DNA from: Arsenophonus endosymbiont of Aphis craccivora
GTDB lineage: Bacteria > Pseudomonadota > Gammaproteobacteria > Enterobacterales > Enterobacteriaceae
NCBI RefSeq assembly: GCF_013460135.1
Contig: NZ_CP038155.1
Coordinates: 1,984,001-2,048,000, forward strand
DNA: 64,000 nucleotides
Direction: 5' to 3'
Shown: in pieces, positions 43,706 to 52,994 of the stretch
Layout of the letters: each line of letters starts with the position of its first letter
How positions within the stretch are numbered: position 1 is the stretch's first letter
The notes under the pieces: model-generated
What the model saw: only the letters and a program-made list of their open reading frames with translations
Database searches by the model: none
Told to the model about the DNA's origin: nothing
Translations under genes and position numbers: made by a program

Positions 43706-44101
43706 CTAATATTGACAATCAGGATAACAGGGTTTCGGCTGCAGATTGATAGTAAGCTTTTTTTCATTATCGATGACTTGTTGGTAATTTGCCTGAACAA
43801 ATTGACTATCCGACCAAGCTAACGTTGCCTGTAGATAAATTTTTTGCTGAGCTTGGTAGATTTCAGGAACAGTAAAAGTAAAAGGAAGCGGCAGTAAATC
43901 CAAACGGTACTGTAATTGATTAATTAGCAATAATCGCCCATTATTTTGGGCGTAAAAGCGAATATTAACCTCTGCTGTTTTATACAGTCGCACAGGCATC
44001 GTGACTTTACTCATTACAACAGTTTTTAACGGATCATTGGGTTGATAATGAATACAGCCGGTTAAACAGAATATAGCAACCAATATAGCGTAATGCTTCA
44101 T
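43706..44101 (-). CDS. exsB: Type III secretion pilotin lipoprotein ExsB/YscW-like
   Basis: 131 aa with a lipoprotein signal (MKHYAILVAIFCLTGC) and a beta-rich body. In this family the lipoprotein guides the secretin ring into the outer membrane. The assignment rests on lipobox, size, fold pattern (VTMPVRLYKTAEVNIRF) and position: it follows exsC-exsE, as in Pseudomonas exsCEBA and Photorhabdus. The start overlaps the exsE stop (ATGA). The frame is intact. No exsA follows; the 3' end overlaps yjaB, which runs the other way. Confidence 0.75.
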   Translation of the reverse strand: MKHYAILVAIFCLTGCIHYQPNDPLKTVVMSKVTMPVRLYKTAEVNIRFYAQNNGRLLLINQLQYRLDLLPLPFTFTVPEIYQAQQKIYLQATLAWSDSQFVQANYQQVIDNEKKLTINLQPKPCYPDCQY

Positions 44102-44331
44102 GGAACTGTTATGTCGTATTCAGATAAAGGCCGATGAACACCCTGCACTAAACGCTCCAAATGCGCTTGTTGCGATAAATCCATTTTACAAATTCACGTT
44201 AATCCTTCTAGCTGATTCAATTTACTTAAATTGGCCGATTCAACTAGCGTCATTTTTCTGCCCTGAAAATAACTCGACGAAATGGATTGATCACTATGAT
44301 ATTGATATGAGGATATTTTATTAATTTCCAT
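44098..44331 (-). pseudogene. exsE: ExsE-like secreted regulator gene with internal TGA
   Basis: 77-codon frame starting MEINKISSYQYHSD with YFQGRKMT, resembling Pseudomonas ExsE (MKIESISP..., HFEGRSVT). In the known system ExsE is bound by ExsC and secreted, releasing the ExsA activator. A TGA at codon 46 (44194-44196) interrupts it; the frame then continues to a stop that overlaps the exsB start. TGG to TGA would explain it, as ExsE has a Trp nearby. Too short for simple ORF finders. Named from position plus partial similarity. Confidence 0.7.
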
Positions 44332-44337
44332 ACTAGA

Positions 44338-44781
44338 TTAAACCTTCATTCCTTGAAATTGTCCTTTGTAAACTGCCTTTTTTACTGGTTCGCACAATAA
44401 TTCCTGCCAAAATTCAGCATGATCGAGTATTGACGTTAATTGATGTTCCAATTTATCTAATGTTAAATTTGAGATTGTTATTTGACTATATAATTGGATT
44501 TTTAAGCTGGTTTCATCGAAACCAAAATGCAGATTAAATTGATACCAATAGCCATTAAAACTGGCCAACTGACGAAAAATTCCCTCACTGGCTTCCGATA
44601 AATCAGCAATATCTATTTGCAATGCAAGCAGCTCTTGTTCCTGCAGAAAAATACAACAAACCTGTAATTTTTCATCAAAACGTAAAGCCGCAATACCTTC
44701 TTGATTAAGTTTTAACAGTGGCAACTGATATTTCTTACTAAACTGGCCAAAAATCTGATCAATGCAATCTCTAACGTCCAT
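44338..44781 (-). CDS. exsC: ExsC-type chaperone and anti-anti-activator
   Basis: 147 aa from the ATG at 44781, which has GGAGAG at good spacing; the frame is open to 44814 but the extension has no homology. A class I CesT-like type III chaperone. It shares long stretches with Pseudomonas ExsC (GIFRQLASFN, FDLHFGFDE-type, LDHAEFWQ). In the known circuit ExsC binds either ExsE or the anti-activator ExsD, coupling transcription to secretion. The frame is intact although its partner exsE is broken and exsA and exsD are absent here. Confidence 0.88.
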   Translation of the reverse strand: MDVRDCIDQIFGQFSKKYQLPLLKLNQEGIAALRFDEKLQVCCIFLQEQELLALQIDIADLSEASEGIFRQLASFNGYWYQFNLHFGFDETSLKIQLYSQITISNLTLDKLEHQLTSILDHAEFWQELLCEPVKKAVYKGQFQGMKV

Positions 44782-44914
44782 ATTTCTCTCCAGGCAATTT
44801 AGTCCTAAACTCACGCCTGAATTGTCATTTCTCTGTCATATTTCGTTAATTTTTTACTAAAAAAAGGCAGAATATCAATATATTCTGCTTTTATGATAGA
44901 TTGATGGATATATA

Positions 44915-45832
44915 TTAAGCAGCTGGAGTGGCAGCACGCAATGCCTGATATTGGCCTTCAGAAATTTGCATCATTAGTTATTTTAACTTAACAGTAATAT
45001 TATCTAACTGACCCATTGTATTACGATTTTGTTGCTGCACTTGTTGGGCTGTATTTTCTTTTGCCCGTTCTTGCTTTACGCTTTGTTGCGATTTCGTCTC
45101 CATCACACCACTAAATTTATCAACACAAATGCTTGCTTGCTGCAATGCCGAGTTAGCTAAATCGAACCACTTGTGAGTAGCTGCGCTCGCATCATTCAAC
45201 GTTTTCAGTTGCAATTTATCAGCTTTATTCAGATCATTTAATTTCGTTATTTCAACTTTTAAATTATCTTTTTGCTTGACTGATAATGTCTTATCCTTCA
45301 ATTGGCTCGTTTTGGTCTTAACCAGTTCGGTAAGTTCATTAATTGATTGCTGTACATTATTCTTCTGTTGTTGAGTTTTATTGGCCTTAAAAGCCGATAC
45401 TGCACTTAATGCTGACATGCCGAAGTTTAATACCCCGGAAACAATGGATAAGGCTAACTGCCAATCCGAATTTTTATCCATCTCCTGCGCCTGTTTTTTC
45501 TGACTTTCAGCTGCCGCCGTCGCCTGATTACTGGCAACCGCATCATTTGATTGCCGAACCTGTTGCTGAGTTTTAACCAACAAAGCAATACAATCCATCA
45601 ATTAAGTAGCGGTGCTTAACAATTGACTGGCATTAATCAGATCCAATTTGGGTGCCGCTAATTTAACACCATCAGCAGAAGGTTTTATCGTTGGCTGGAT
45701 TTTAGGTGGTGTTTGTATCTCAGCCTTGGCTGCTAATTTCACTTTATTTGCTGCTGTATTTTTCGCTACCGGTGCTGCAACATCAGTATTAGCAAGTGGA
45801 CGGTGTTGCACATTATTATTGATAGTAGCCAT
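44915..45832 (-). pseudogene. yopD: YopD/PopD translocator gene with two in-frame stops
   Basis: A 306-codon frame (Yersinia YopD is 306 aa) from ATG 45832 (AGGAG upstream) to 44915. It encodes a minor translocator that inserts in the host membrane, with a hydrophobic segment near LALSIVSGVLNFGMSALSAVS and a coiled-coil tail. TAA at 45602-45604 falls just before LMDCIALLVK, and TAA at 44978-44980 just before LMMQISEGQYQALRAA, a tail that aligns without gaps to the YopD C-terminus. No frameshift is present, only stops. Confidence 0.88.
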
Positions 45833-45875
45833 ATGAATCTCCTTATTAATAGCTAATGACAACCAATTAATACAA

Positions 45876-46995
45876 TTAAATTGTGCTTGGGAGAACTACT
45901 AATTCACGCAATACTTCGCCTTTTTCATGGATCATCTGCGCCAGTGTTTCCATCACCTGCTGATAATCATCGGTCATTTTTGCTAAATCACTATTTAGTT
46001 TATCTAATATACTTTGACTCATCGCCATCACACTTTCGAGCATCTTAGCATCAGCTATTTTGCCACTGGCGATACTATGGGTGATAGAACTGGCCAATTG
46101 TGAGGCCGTTTCACCGACATCCGCGACTAAATTACCCACTTCTAAGCCTGTTTTAACATTATTAGCCACCGATTGAGTTGTTGTTGTAACTCCAGAAGAA
46201 ACCATACCTGTCAATTTAGCGGTAACCTCAGCCGCTTTACCACCAATTTTAGCACCTACTTGAGCAATGGCTGTCGCAGCTGATCCGCCAAAACTAACGG
46301 CAATAGAAGAAATCCCAACTGCAATCTGTATTCCCATCAAGGTAGGTCCTAACCATTTCATGGTTTCATGGCTTATCAAAACAGCGGCAACCGCTTCCTG
46401 TACAATTTGGTTTGCCGCACTGGCCACCGCACCGACACCCGTTGCTACCAAAATAGCACCGACAACTGCGGAAACAGCAGTACTGATCCAACCAAATATT
46501 TTGGCTGCTAAACCCGATTTTTGCGACTCCTTTACAGCATCTTCCGATTCCTGGATTTTGGCCTGATTTTCATCCATTTTTAAGGCATTTTGCTGTTTGA
46601 TGCGTTGAATATCTTCTAATTTCAACTTTTGCTGATTAGTCTGTAATTCACTGGTAACTTTACTTAATTCCACCTCAAACGAAGCAGGTGAAGTTCATGC
46701 CAGCGAAAGTAGTCTAAGTGATGATTTCACATCAATTGGCGGTAATACTTCCTGTTGTAAAACATTCAATTTTGCTAACAGTGAGTCATGACTCGCTGAT
46801 TTGGCCGTCAAATTGGCATTCGGTTCTGGCAATAACACCCGATTAGGTTGCTGCGAAGGCTTTGTTGCAGATATTGCCGGATTTTTTTCCAATGCAATAT
46901 TAGGCGTCGTCTTTTTGGCTATTGGCGTAATAGGAGTATTGTTAACCAGGCTCTGAATACTAGTGGTATCGGGTTTTAGTGGTTATTGCGCTCAT
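45876..46995 (-). pseudogene. yopB: YopB/PopB translocator gene, frameshift and in-frame TGA
   Basis: Major pore-forming translocator of the type III system. The body has two long hydrophobic helices (AVVGAILVATGVGAVASAA and IQIAVGISSIAVSFGG) and a coiled-coil tail. The original start is probably the ATG at 46995 (MSAITT...), overlapping the lcrH end as in Yersinia; a single-base shift within about 15 codons moves to the main frame. A TGA near 46692-46694 interrupts the main frame after LRLLSLA; TSPASFEVELSK follows in frame. Confidence 0.87.
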
Positions 46996-47482
46996 TTTGC
47001 TGTTCCCTTTTTATATTAATCACGTCCAACATGGTTTCAGATTGTAATTTAATTTCTTCATATTCCGGCTTACCGGTCGCTAGTAAACGTGCCGATTCAA
47101 AACCAGACTGAGCACCATCGAAATCACTTAACTGCATTAAACATTCCGCCGCATGAAACGGAAAACGGGGATCATTCACATCTAAAAAAGTGGCGAAACT
47201 ATAAGTTTCTAACGCCGCACTCCAATTTTCAGTCGCCTGACGGCAAGCGCCTAAACCTAAAAAGAAGCGACTATCATAGTGATCTAACATACAAAGCAAT
47301 TGAAAAACCGCCATTGCATCTTCTTCTTTACCGGATTGATAAAGGTTATAAGCCAGCGTATAACATTGCTCCAATTAGTCAGCCGAAACCTCTTTCAACA
47401 TCGCCAACGTGCCGCCACTAGTTAGAAAAGAATTAATTTCTGTTTCCATATTACCTGCTGTCATTTGCATTTGCTGTCCCAT
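46976..47482 (-). pseudogene. lcrH: LcrH/SycD translocator chaperone gene with in-frame TAA
   Basis: 168 codons plus stop, the Yersinia LcrH length. A class II TPR chaperone for YopB and YopD. The body is strikingly conserved (QLLCMLDHYDSRFFLGLGAC, DPRFPFHAAECL). AAGGA precedes the ATG at 47482. TAA at codon 36 (47375-47377) lies in SAD-stop-LEQCYTLAY, where LcrH has Thr. A 132-codon open frame remains downstream from a TTG, but it lacks the N-terminal helix and has no clear ribosome site. Confidence 0.9.
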
Positions 47483-47491
47483 ATGCTTTCC

Positions 47492-48019
47492 TTAAATTGC
47501 TCTCAGAATATCCTGGATAACTGAGTCATATTTTTGAATAAAACGATTGAGTGCTTCGATAGCGGCGTTATAACGGCCACTAATATCATTCAATCGAGTG
47601 GTTTTTTCACTAATACTGTCAGAAAGTGGTCGAGAACGATCACTCACCATGGTGGAAAAATTAGCTAGCCGGTTATTATCCTTATCATATTTATAAGAGT
47701 CCTCAACCCGACTCATCGCGCCGCTATTTTTATCGGCACTGAGTAAAAATTGCCTTATCGTCACGGTAGTTGAGAATGACACTATTTTTTGTAGTAACTG
47801 ATATTCCGCTTTAGTTTTAAATTCTGCTTGTGATGAATAACCATAAAGCTGGTAATTCATTAAATTTATGCCGCGGTAATCGGTATAAATATTTTGTGAA
47901 CTGGCTGCCGATAATGCGCTATTAATTTCCGATTGAACAACACTATAAATTTTCATCTCAGCCTAGATTTTTTCTAGTTCAGTTTTTAGCTCTTTACGTT
48001 TATCGTCGTGATAAAGCAT
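47492..48019 (-). pseudogene. lcrV: LcrV/PcrV needle-tip gene, N-terminal half lost and in-frame TAG
   Basis: LcrV caps the secretion needle. The remnant covers the second half: KRKELKTELEKI, a TAG at 47963-47965, then AEMKIYSVVQSEINSALSA, YKYDKDNNRLANFSTM and the hallmark EALNRFIQKYDSV coiled-coil end. The sequence aligns to LcrV from about residue 147 onward. Upstream of 48019 the N-terminal half and lcrG are absent, replaced by non-coding DNA, so a deletion occurred there. Ends 9 bp before the lcrH start. Confidence 0.9.
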
Positions 48020-48145
48020 ATTTAGTTATAAATTATTTATTAAAACAATTATCAATTTAATCAGCTTTAAAAACCCTTTACCTATGGCAAAGATATTCAG
48101 TGCAGAAATAATAATTCACTAGGTTAGGAAGATGTTAATTTATAT

Positions 48146-48340
48146 TTAGTCACTCTCTTTTGGTATCACATAAATACCTGCACCTGCCGTATTCTCATTA
48201 AAAAACCAAATACCAGTAGGATATTCAGGCAACTCAATTAAATACATTACTCCCTCATTAAAAGGCTCTATTAATCGAATAATGCCTTCTCGCATCTGCT
48301 CGCCATCAGTCTTTACTAAAACGCTATCATTGATTTTCAT
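48146..48340 (-). CDS. Small conserved protein of unknown function
   Basis: 64 aa, MKINDSVLVKTDGEQMREGI, then PEYPTGIWFFNENTAGAGIYV. No signal peptide or membrane segment. It looks like a compact beta-barrel-type domain (KOW/SH3-like pattern of small alternating strands). I cannot assign a function. Well-formed frame, next to cspE and upstream of the T3SS remnant. Confidence 0.6.
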   Translation of the reverse strand: MKINDSVLVKTDGEQMREGIIRLIEPFNEGVMYLIELPEYPTGIWFFNENTAGAGIYVIPKESD

Positions 48341-48449
48341 CGGTTATGCCAAAAAATTGAATGTTGTACCAAAAAATTTTACTACAAAATAATAAAGAAG
48401 CCTGCCGCTTGCACGACATGCTTCAAGAAATCCATTTATTTAACTAATC

Positions 48450-48662
48450 TTAAAGAGCAGTTACATTCGCTGCAGCTGGGCCTTTCGAACCATCTTCAAT
48501 AGTAAATTCTACATTTTGCCCTTCAGCCAGGGTTTTGAATCCATTTCCTTGAATGGCAGAGAAGTGAACGAATACATCTTTGCTACCATCAGAAGGAGTG
48601 ATGAAACCAAAGCCTTTAGATTCGTTAAACCACTTCACTTGACCCTTCATTTTGTCAGACAT
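48450..48662 (-). CDS. cspE: Cold-shock family RNA chaperone (CspE/CspC type)
   Basis: 70 aa single OB-fold that binds single-stranded RNA and prevents secondary structure. Both RNA-binding motifs are visible: RNP1 KGFGFITP and RNP2 DVFVHFSAI. Closest by eye to CspE/CspC rather than cold-inducible CspA. AGGAAAAGGCAAAT precedes the start. A long upstream region (to about 48900) may form the 5' leader typical of csp genes. Confidence 0.93.
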   Translation of the reverse strand: MSDKMKGQVKWFNESKGFGFITPSDGSKDVFVHFSAIQGNGFKTLAEGQNVEFTIEDGSKGPAAANVTAL

Positions 48663-49136
48663 TTGCCTTTTCCTATATAACTAATAAACATTGCCGCTTT
48701 CGGCAGGTATACAAAAGCCTAAATCACTATTTAATTCATGGAAGCACTCAGCAAGAAACGGTCGAAAGGCTATCAAGGATAACGCTACTCATAACACATT
48801 AACTTAAATGTCGTAAATAAAATAGATCTGTTTATTAGGCTTCCTCCCATTAACGCACGAGTAGTTAATAATATCAATAGTTTTATGCTTTTGTTTAAGA
48901 AAAAAATCGAATTTTTTCAAGAATATTCTTCGTTAACCCAATAAATTAATAAAAAAATCAAAATGATCTAAATAAATCCATAAATATAAATTTTTTTTCT
49001 GTTTGTGACGATTCCTAATCAATAGAAATTTTGTTTAAAATAAAAGAAAAAAGATATGTCGATAACTCAAGCAATTTAATATACTAGTCTCAGGGTTTAG
49101 ATTCATCTATAAATCTAATCAATTAAGGTAAATATC
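48663..49136. other. cspE leader and divergent promoter region
   Basis: About 470 bp between divergent cspE and ylaC, AT-rich, no ORF supported. The cspE-proximal 150-200 bp is where a structured csp 5' leader would be; no specific element was identified. Confidence 0.45.
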
Positions 49137-49562
49137 ATGGATATGATAAAAGTAATCCTGAATGAAAATCTCTGCCAAATAAATAAACAGCAAAACCGTA
49201 ATAATAGGCCTTATCTAAATTGGCAGTTTATTACTGCCCATCCATACCTATGTATAGGAATGGTCATGACTTACTTGCTAACAGCGATTCTAATCTATCA
49301 TACCTCGTACTTTGGTTTGTACTGGACAATCGGTTTTACACTTTTTTTTCTTTTGCTCGCCGCTGCATTACTGTTTGATATCAAACCAACATACCGCTTT
49401 AAGGATATTGGGATACTGGATTTACGTGTATGTTACAATGGTGAATGGTTTGTTACTGAAAAAGTATCAGATGCTGCGATTAATAAAATACTTGCTGAGC
49501 CAACTATCAACAATGCAATCACAACCGAGTTAAAACGTCTTATCAAGCAAAAAGCAAAATAA
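49137..49562 (+). CDS. ylaC: YlaC-family inner membrane protein
   Basis: 141 aa (E. coli YlaC 156). Two membrane helices (about 40-58 and 62-81) followed by the conserved cytoplasmic motif DIGILDLRVCYNGEWF. Function unknown. The C-terminus is about 15 residues shorter than in E. coli; whether that is a loss or a lineage difference is unclear. In E. coli ylaC lies close to hha-tomB, here it is about 43 kb away, in line with rearranged order. Confidence 0.85.
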   Translation: MDMIKVILNENLCQINKQQNRNNRPYLNWQFITAHPYLCIGMVMTYLLTAILIYHTSYFGLYWTIGFTLFFLLLAAALLFDIKPTYRFKDIGILDLRVCYNGEWFVTEKVSDAAINKILAEPTINNAITTELKRLIKQKAK

Positions 49563-49773
49563 CATTTTATGATATATATCTACTTGCATACCCACCTAAT
49601 TCAATAAAAAATCGCTCATAATTCATATAAAACTCATATAATATCAGATAAATAGTTTATTTTTGATGCAATTTGATTACAGTATAAACAAACAGTAAAG
49701 ATATTATATTTTTAACGTTGACAGTGGTGCAGGACATCGTTAGTATGCAGCCAGCTTTTTTAGCTTGCTTAAT

Positions 49774-49849
49774 TCCTCCATAGTTCAGTCGGTAGAACGG
49801 CGGACTGTTAATCCGTATGTCACTGGTTCGAGTCCAGTTGGAGGAGCCA
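49774..49849 (+). tRNA. asnT: tRNA-Asn (GTT)
   Basis: 76 nt with encoded CCA. Acceptor TCCTCCA pairs with TGGAGGA; D-loop has GG; anticodon loop CTGTTAA gives GTT; the T loop TTCGAGT is standard. Nearly identical to E. coli tRNA-Asn. A terminator-like hairpin follows. The symbol is chosen by analogy since several asn tRNA genes exist. Confidence 0.95.
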
Positions 49850-49857
49850 AATACTTA

Positions 49858-49881
49858 AAGCCTGCAATCTTGCGGGCTTTT
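49858..49881 (+). terminator. Terminator after tRNA-Asn
   Basis: AAAGCCTGCA and TGCGGGCTTT pair (one G-T) and end in a T run, 9 bp after the tRNA. Confidence 0.75.
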
Positions 49882-50137
49882 ACTTTTTAGTTAACATACC
49901 ATAATTATCCGCCGCCAAAATTTACTTGTTTTTCATCCAATTCTTTTAGCTAATACAAAATAAGCCACTCAATTTGGTCGATTTTTTAAACTTCTACAAC
50001 ATAAGACTCGGATTTTTAAATCTAAAATCTTGGTTCTTGATTACCTTATGACCAAACAGTGATTATTTTCATTTTTACACTTTACAACTAAGATAAGCCC
50101 CGCTATTATTCCGCTCGTTGTGAAGCGCACAGCCAAT
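49882..50137. other. Spacer between the two tRNA-Asn sequences
   Basis: About 255 bp without ORF. The last few bases before the second tRNA (AATT) match those before the first, so the duplication may include a little flanking DNA. Confidence 0.4.
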
Positions 50138-50213
50138 TACTCCATAGTTCAGTTTGTAGAACGGCGGACTGTTCATCCGTATGTCACTGGTTCGATCCCA
50201 GTTGGAGGAGCCA
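50138..50213 (+). tRNA. Degenerate second tRNA-Asn, possible pseudo-tRNA
   Basis: 76 nt, six substitutions from the copy 360 bp upstream. The GTT anticodon is kept, but position 37 next to it is C instead of A, one D-loop G of the GG pair is T, acceptor position 2 is A opposite G (mismatch), and the T loop reads TTCGATC. Loss of the D-loop/T-loop contact and of the purine at 37 make normal function doubtful. Confidence 0.65.
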
Positions 50214-50380
50214 AACAATCTTAGCTTATACTTTTGTTATTACTTTTATAACTTATTAGTTTGATACAGGTTAATCTGCTATTTAATATAGCTATTTTGC
50301 TTTTTTCACTTTATCATCTCTAGTTAACATACTCAAAACTCATCTTTTTCATTATCTACTTTTAAGATGGAGTCAATTTA

Positions 50381-51430
50381 ATGACCCAAATCACGACAAC
50401 TATTAAAATTCGCTGCCCAGACGACTGGCATGTTCATTTTAGAGATGATGATATATTAAAACTTGTTGTGCCTTATACTAGCCGATTTTTTTGTCGAGCT
50501 ATTGTTATGCCAAACTTGGTACCGCCAATTACTGATATTGATCAAGCAAAATCTTATCGAGAAAGGATCCTTAACGCGACCCCTGCAGAACATTCATTTA
50601 CACCATTAATGACCTGCTACCTAACCGATTCCACTGACGCCCAAATAGTAGAAGAAGGCTTCAATCAGGGGATATTTACTGCCTGTAAACTTTACCCAGC
50701 CAACGCAACGACTAACTCTAAATATGGGATATCAAAGATAGCCAATATTTATCCCGTTTTTGCCAAAATGGAAAAAATAGGTATGCCACTATTAGTTCAC
50801 GGTGAAGTCACAAACAGTGATATTGATATTTTTGATCGCGAAGCCTATTTTATTGATCAAACGATGGAGCCTATTAGAAAAGATTTCCCCAGCCTAAAAA
50901 TTGTGTTTGAACACATTACCACTAAAGAAGCCGTTCAATATGTACTGGCTGCTAATGAAAAGCTGGCTGCGACCATCACACCACAACATTTAATGTTTAA
51001 CAGAAATCATATGTTAGTTGGTGGCATCAAACCTCATTTATATTGTCTACCTGTTCTAAAGCGCAACATCCATCAAAAAGCATTACTTGAAGCAATAACA
51101 ACAGGTTGTCAACGCTTTTTCCTTGGCACAGATACTGCACCCCATACACAAAATAGAAAAGAGTCTGCCTGTGGTTGTGCCGGTGTTTTTAATGCACCTA
51201 CGGCCCTTGCAGCTTATGCTACCGTTTTTGATGAAATGAATGCGATGGAAAACTTTGAAGCGTTTTGTTCATTAAACGGCGCTAAATTTTATGGCTTACC
51301 TGTTAATGAAGGGTTTATTGAACTTAAACGTAAAAAAGTAATTATCCCTGACAAAATTTCCCAAGGTGAAAATCATTTAATTCCTTTTTTAGCAAATGAA
51401 GATGCTAATTGGGAAATCAATGTACTATAA
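50381..51430 (+). CDS. pyrC: Dihydroorotase
   Basis: 349 aa (E. coli 348). Zinc enzyme closing carbamoyl-aspartate to dihydroorotate in pyrimidine synthesis. Metal ligands are seen in DDWHVHFR, the carboxylated Lys in [10 protein letters not shown], His in VHGEVT and FEHITT, and Asp in GTDTAPH. ATG at 50381 is preceded by GATGGAG. Intact, single gene between tRNA-Asn and IS copy 12. Confidence 0.97.
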   Translation: MTQITTTIKIRCPDDWHVHFRDDDILKLVVPYTSRFFCRAIVMPNLVPPITDIDQAKSYRERILNATPAEHSFTPLMTCYLTDSTDAQIVEEGFNQGIFTACKLYPANATTNSKYGISKIANIYPVFAKMEKIGMPLLVHGEVTNSDIDIFDREAYFIDQTMEPIRKDFPSLKIVFEHITTKEAVQYVLAANEKLAATITPQHLMFNRNHMLVGGIKPHLYCLPVLKRNIHQKALLEAITTGCQRFFLGTDTAPHTQNRKESACGCAGVFNAPTALAAYATVFDEMNAMENFEAFCSLNGAKFYGLPVNEGFIELKRKKVIIPDKISQGENHLIPFLANEDANWEINVL

Positions 51431-51618
51431 TTCTCTACTATAAAGTTACCATGGCAATGGTTGATTATTAATGTATCAACCACAGCCATCTTTTATAATA
51501 TGATTTGTGCTTAAAAAACAGCTATTTCATTAAAAATAACGCTATTATCGAGGTTTATTTTATTAACAATATATTATTTATAATCAATATAAGATCATAC
51601 ATTAGTTAATCTGTTTAG

Positions 51619-52673
51619 GGCTTTGTTGAATAAATCGAACTTTTAGGTGATTGGCGGAGCTGATCGCTAAATTCGTTTCAACATCAGGTCCCCATGGCAA
51701 AGCAAAAGTTTAAAATTACCAACTGGCCCGCGTACAACAAGGCACTCAGACAACGCGGTTCCCTGACGGTCTGGCTTGATGAGTCGGCCATCGCTGGATG
51801 GACTGACAGTTCTTCGCCTGAAGGTCGTGGCCGGCCGCTTTACTACAGCGATATGGCTGTTACCACTGTCCTGATGATGAAGCGTGTGTTTAACCTGTCG
51901 CTCCGGGCATTACAGGGCTTCGTTGATTCGATTTTTAAACTCATGTCTTAGCCGCTGTGCTGTCCGGACTACTCGCTGGTCAGCAGACGAGCAAAGAGCG
52001 TCAACATCAGCATAAAAACGCCAACGCGTGGTGAAATCTCGCATCTGGTCATCGACAGTACCGGTCTGAAGGTCTTTGGCGAAGGTGAAAGGAAAGTCAG
52101 GCAGCATGGGGCTGACAGACGAAGAGTGTGGCGCAAGCTTCATCTGGCAGCAGACAGTGTGACTCATGAGATTATCTGTGCCGACTTATCGCTCAGCGGA
52201 ACGACAGATGCGCAGGCACTGCCGGGCCTGATTAACCAAACCCACCGGAAAATCAGGGAAGTGTCAGCAGACGGTGCTTATGACGCCTGTTACTGCCACG
52301 ATGCGTTGCTAAGAAAGAAAATCAGGCCCCTTATCCCGCCGCGAAGCGGAGCGAAATACTGGCCGGACAAGTACCATGAACGTAACCATGCGGTGGCGAA
52401 TCAGCGTCTGAGCAGGAGTAATGATATGTGGAAAAAGAAAGTGGGTTATCACCGGCGTTCAGTGGCAGAAACAGCGATGTTCCGCATAAAAACTTTGCTG
52501 GGTGGCCATCTGAGGCTGCGTGACTATGAGGCTCAGGTAGGTGAAGCAATGGCGATGGTCAAAGCGCTGAACCGTATGACGTTGTTGGGTATGCCACACA
52601 GCGTCAGGATCGGATAACAGCTGTAGCAGAGGGAGCCATCCTGTCGGCTAATTCTGATTTATTCAACAAATCC
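51619..52673 (+). mobile_element. IS903-group element, copy 12
   Basis: Full length, but the right inverted repeat ends ACAAATCC instead of ACAAAGCC, a change in the terminal bases. Flanks TCTGTTTAG and CCATTATGG differ. With both a stop in the transposase and an altered end it is probably dead. Confidence 0.95.
51694..52617 (+). pseudogene. Transposase of IS copy 12, codon-86 stop
   Basis: TAG at 51949-51951 (codon 86), as in copies 4 and 6, together with Arg133 as in copies 4 and 9. Confidence 0.95.
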
Positions 52674-52994
52674 CCATTATGGATATTTATCTATCATAAA
52701 AATCAAAACATAAACTAATTCATCTTATATTTTCAAATAATGATTTAATTTAACATAAGAAAAAAACTGATTAGCAACAGATCAGAAACCATTTTAAAAC
52801 ATCTCATCACTAAAAAATATTATATTTACTTTCAATAAGATATAAATTTTTCTTCATTTCTAAAAAATATAATGATTATTAATCAATTTTTATAAAGTAT
52901 AATGGTTATAGCAATGGTTTTTTCTTTCCACTAACGCTAGAATCAGTAACAATTTACGATAAAATTAATGCCAGCTTTTCCAAAAGGAAACTTA
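52674..52994. other. AT-rich region upstream of the glycosyltransferase
   Basis: About 320 bp, no ORF supported; likely the promoter region of the downstream gene. Confidence 0.45.

Larger units (their letters stand above)
42206..43749 (+). pseudogene. yjaB: YjaB-like GNAT acetyltransferase gene, split by IS copy 11
   Basis: The 5' part (42206-42385) encodes IKRATSSDFAQL through VRATHDFLPEKM to DEHNN. The 3' part (from 43441) encodes HNNITGFMATKENRLEMLFI, then RGKGIGKALLQYA (acetyl-CoA loop) and VDVNEQNKQAIGFYQRHGF. Removing the IS and one copy of CATAATAAC restores one frame closely matching E. coli YjaB. After PLLHMRL the tail (VDTNIDNQDN onward) has no counterpart and overlaps the exsB 3' end by 44 bp. 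Confidence 0.9.

Noticed and set aside
44100..44324. 74-aa plus-strand ORF opposite the exsE region
   Set aside because: It is the complement of the exsE frame, which has homology and fits the operon; no ribosome site or independent similarity.
46976..47374. 132-aa LcrH-like frame as an intact shorter chaperone
   Set aside because: The homologous frame extends upstream through a TAA to an ATG with a good ribosome site at 47482, giving the standard 168 residues; the short form starts at TTG with no clear site.
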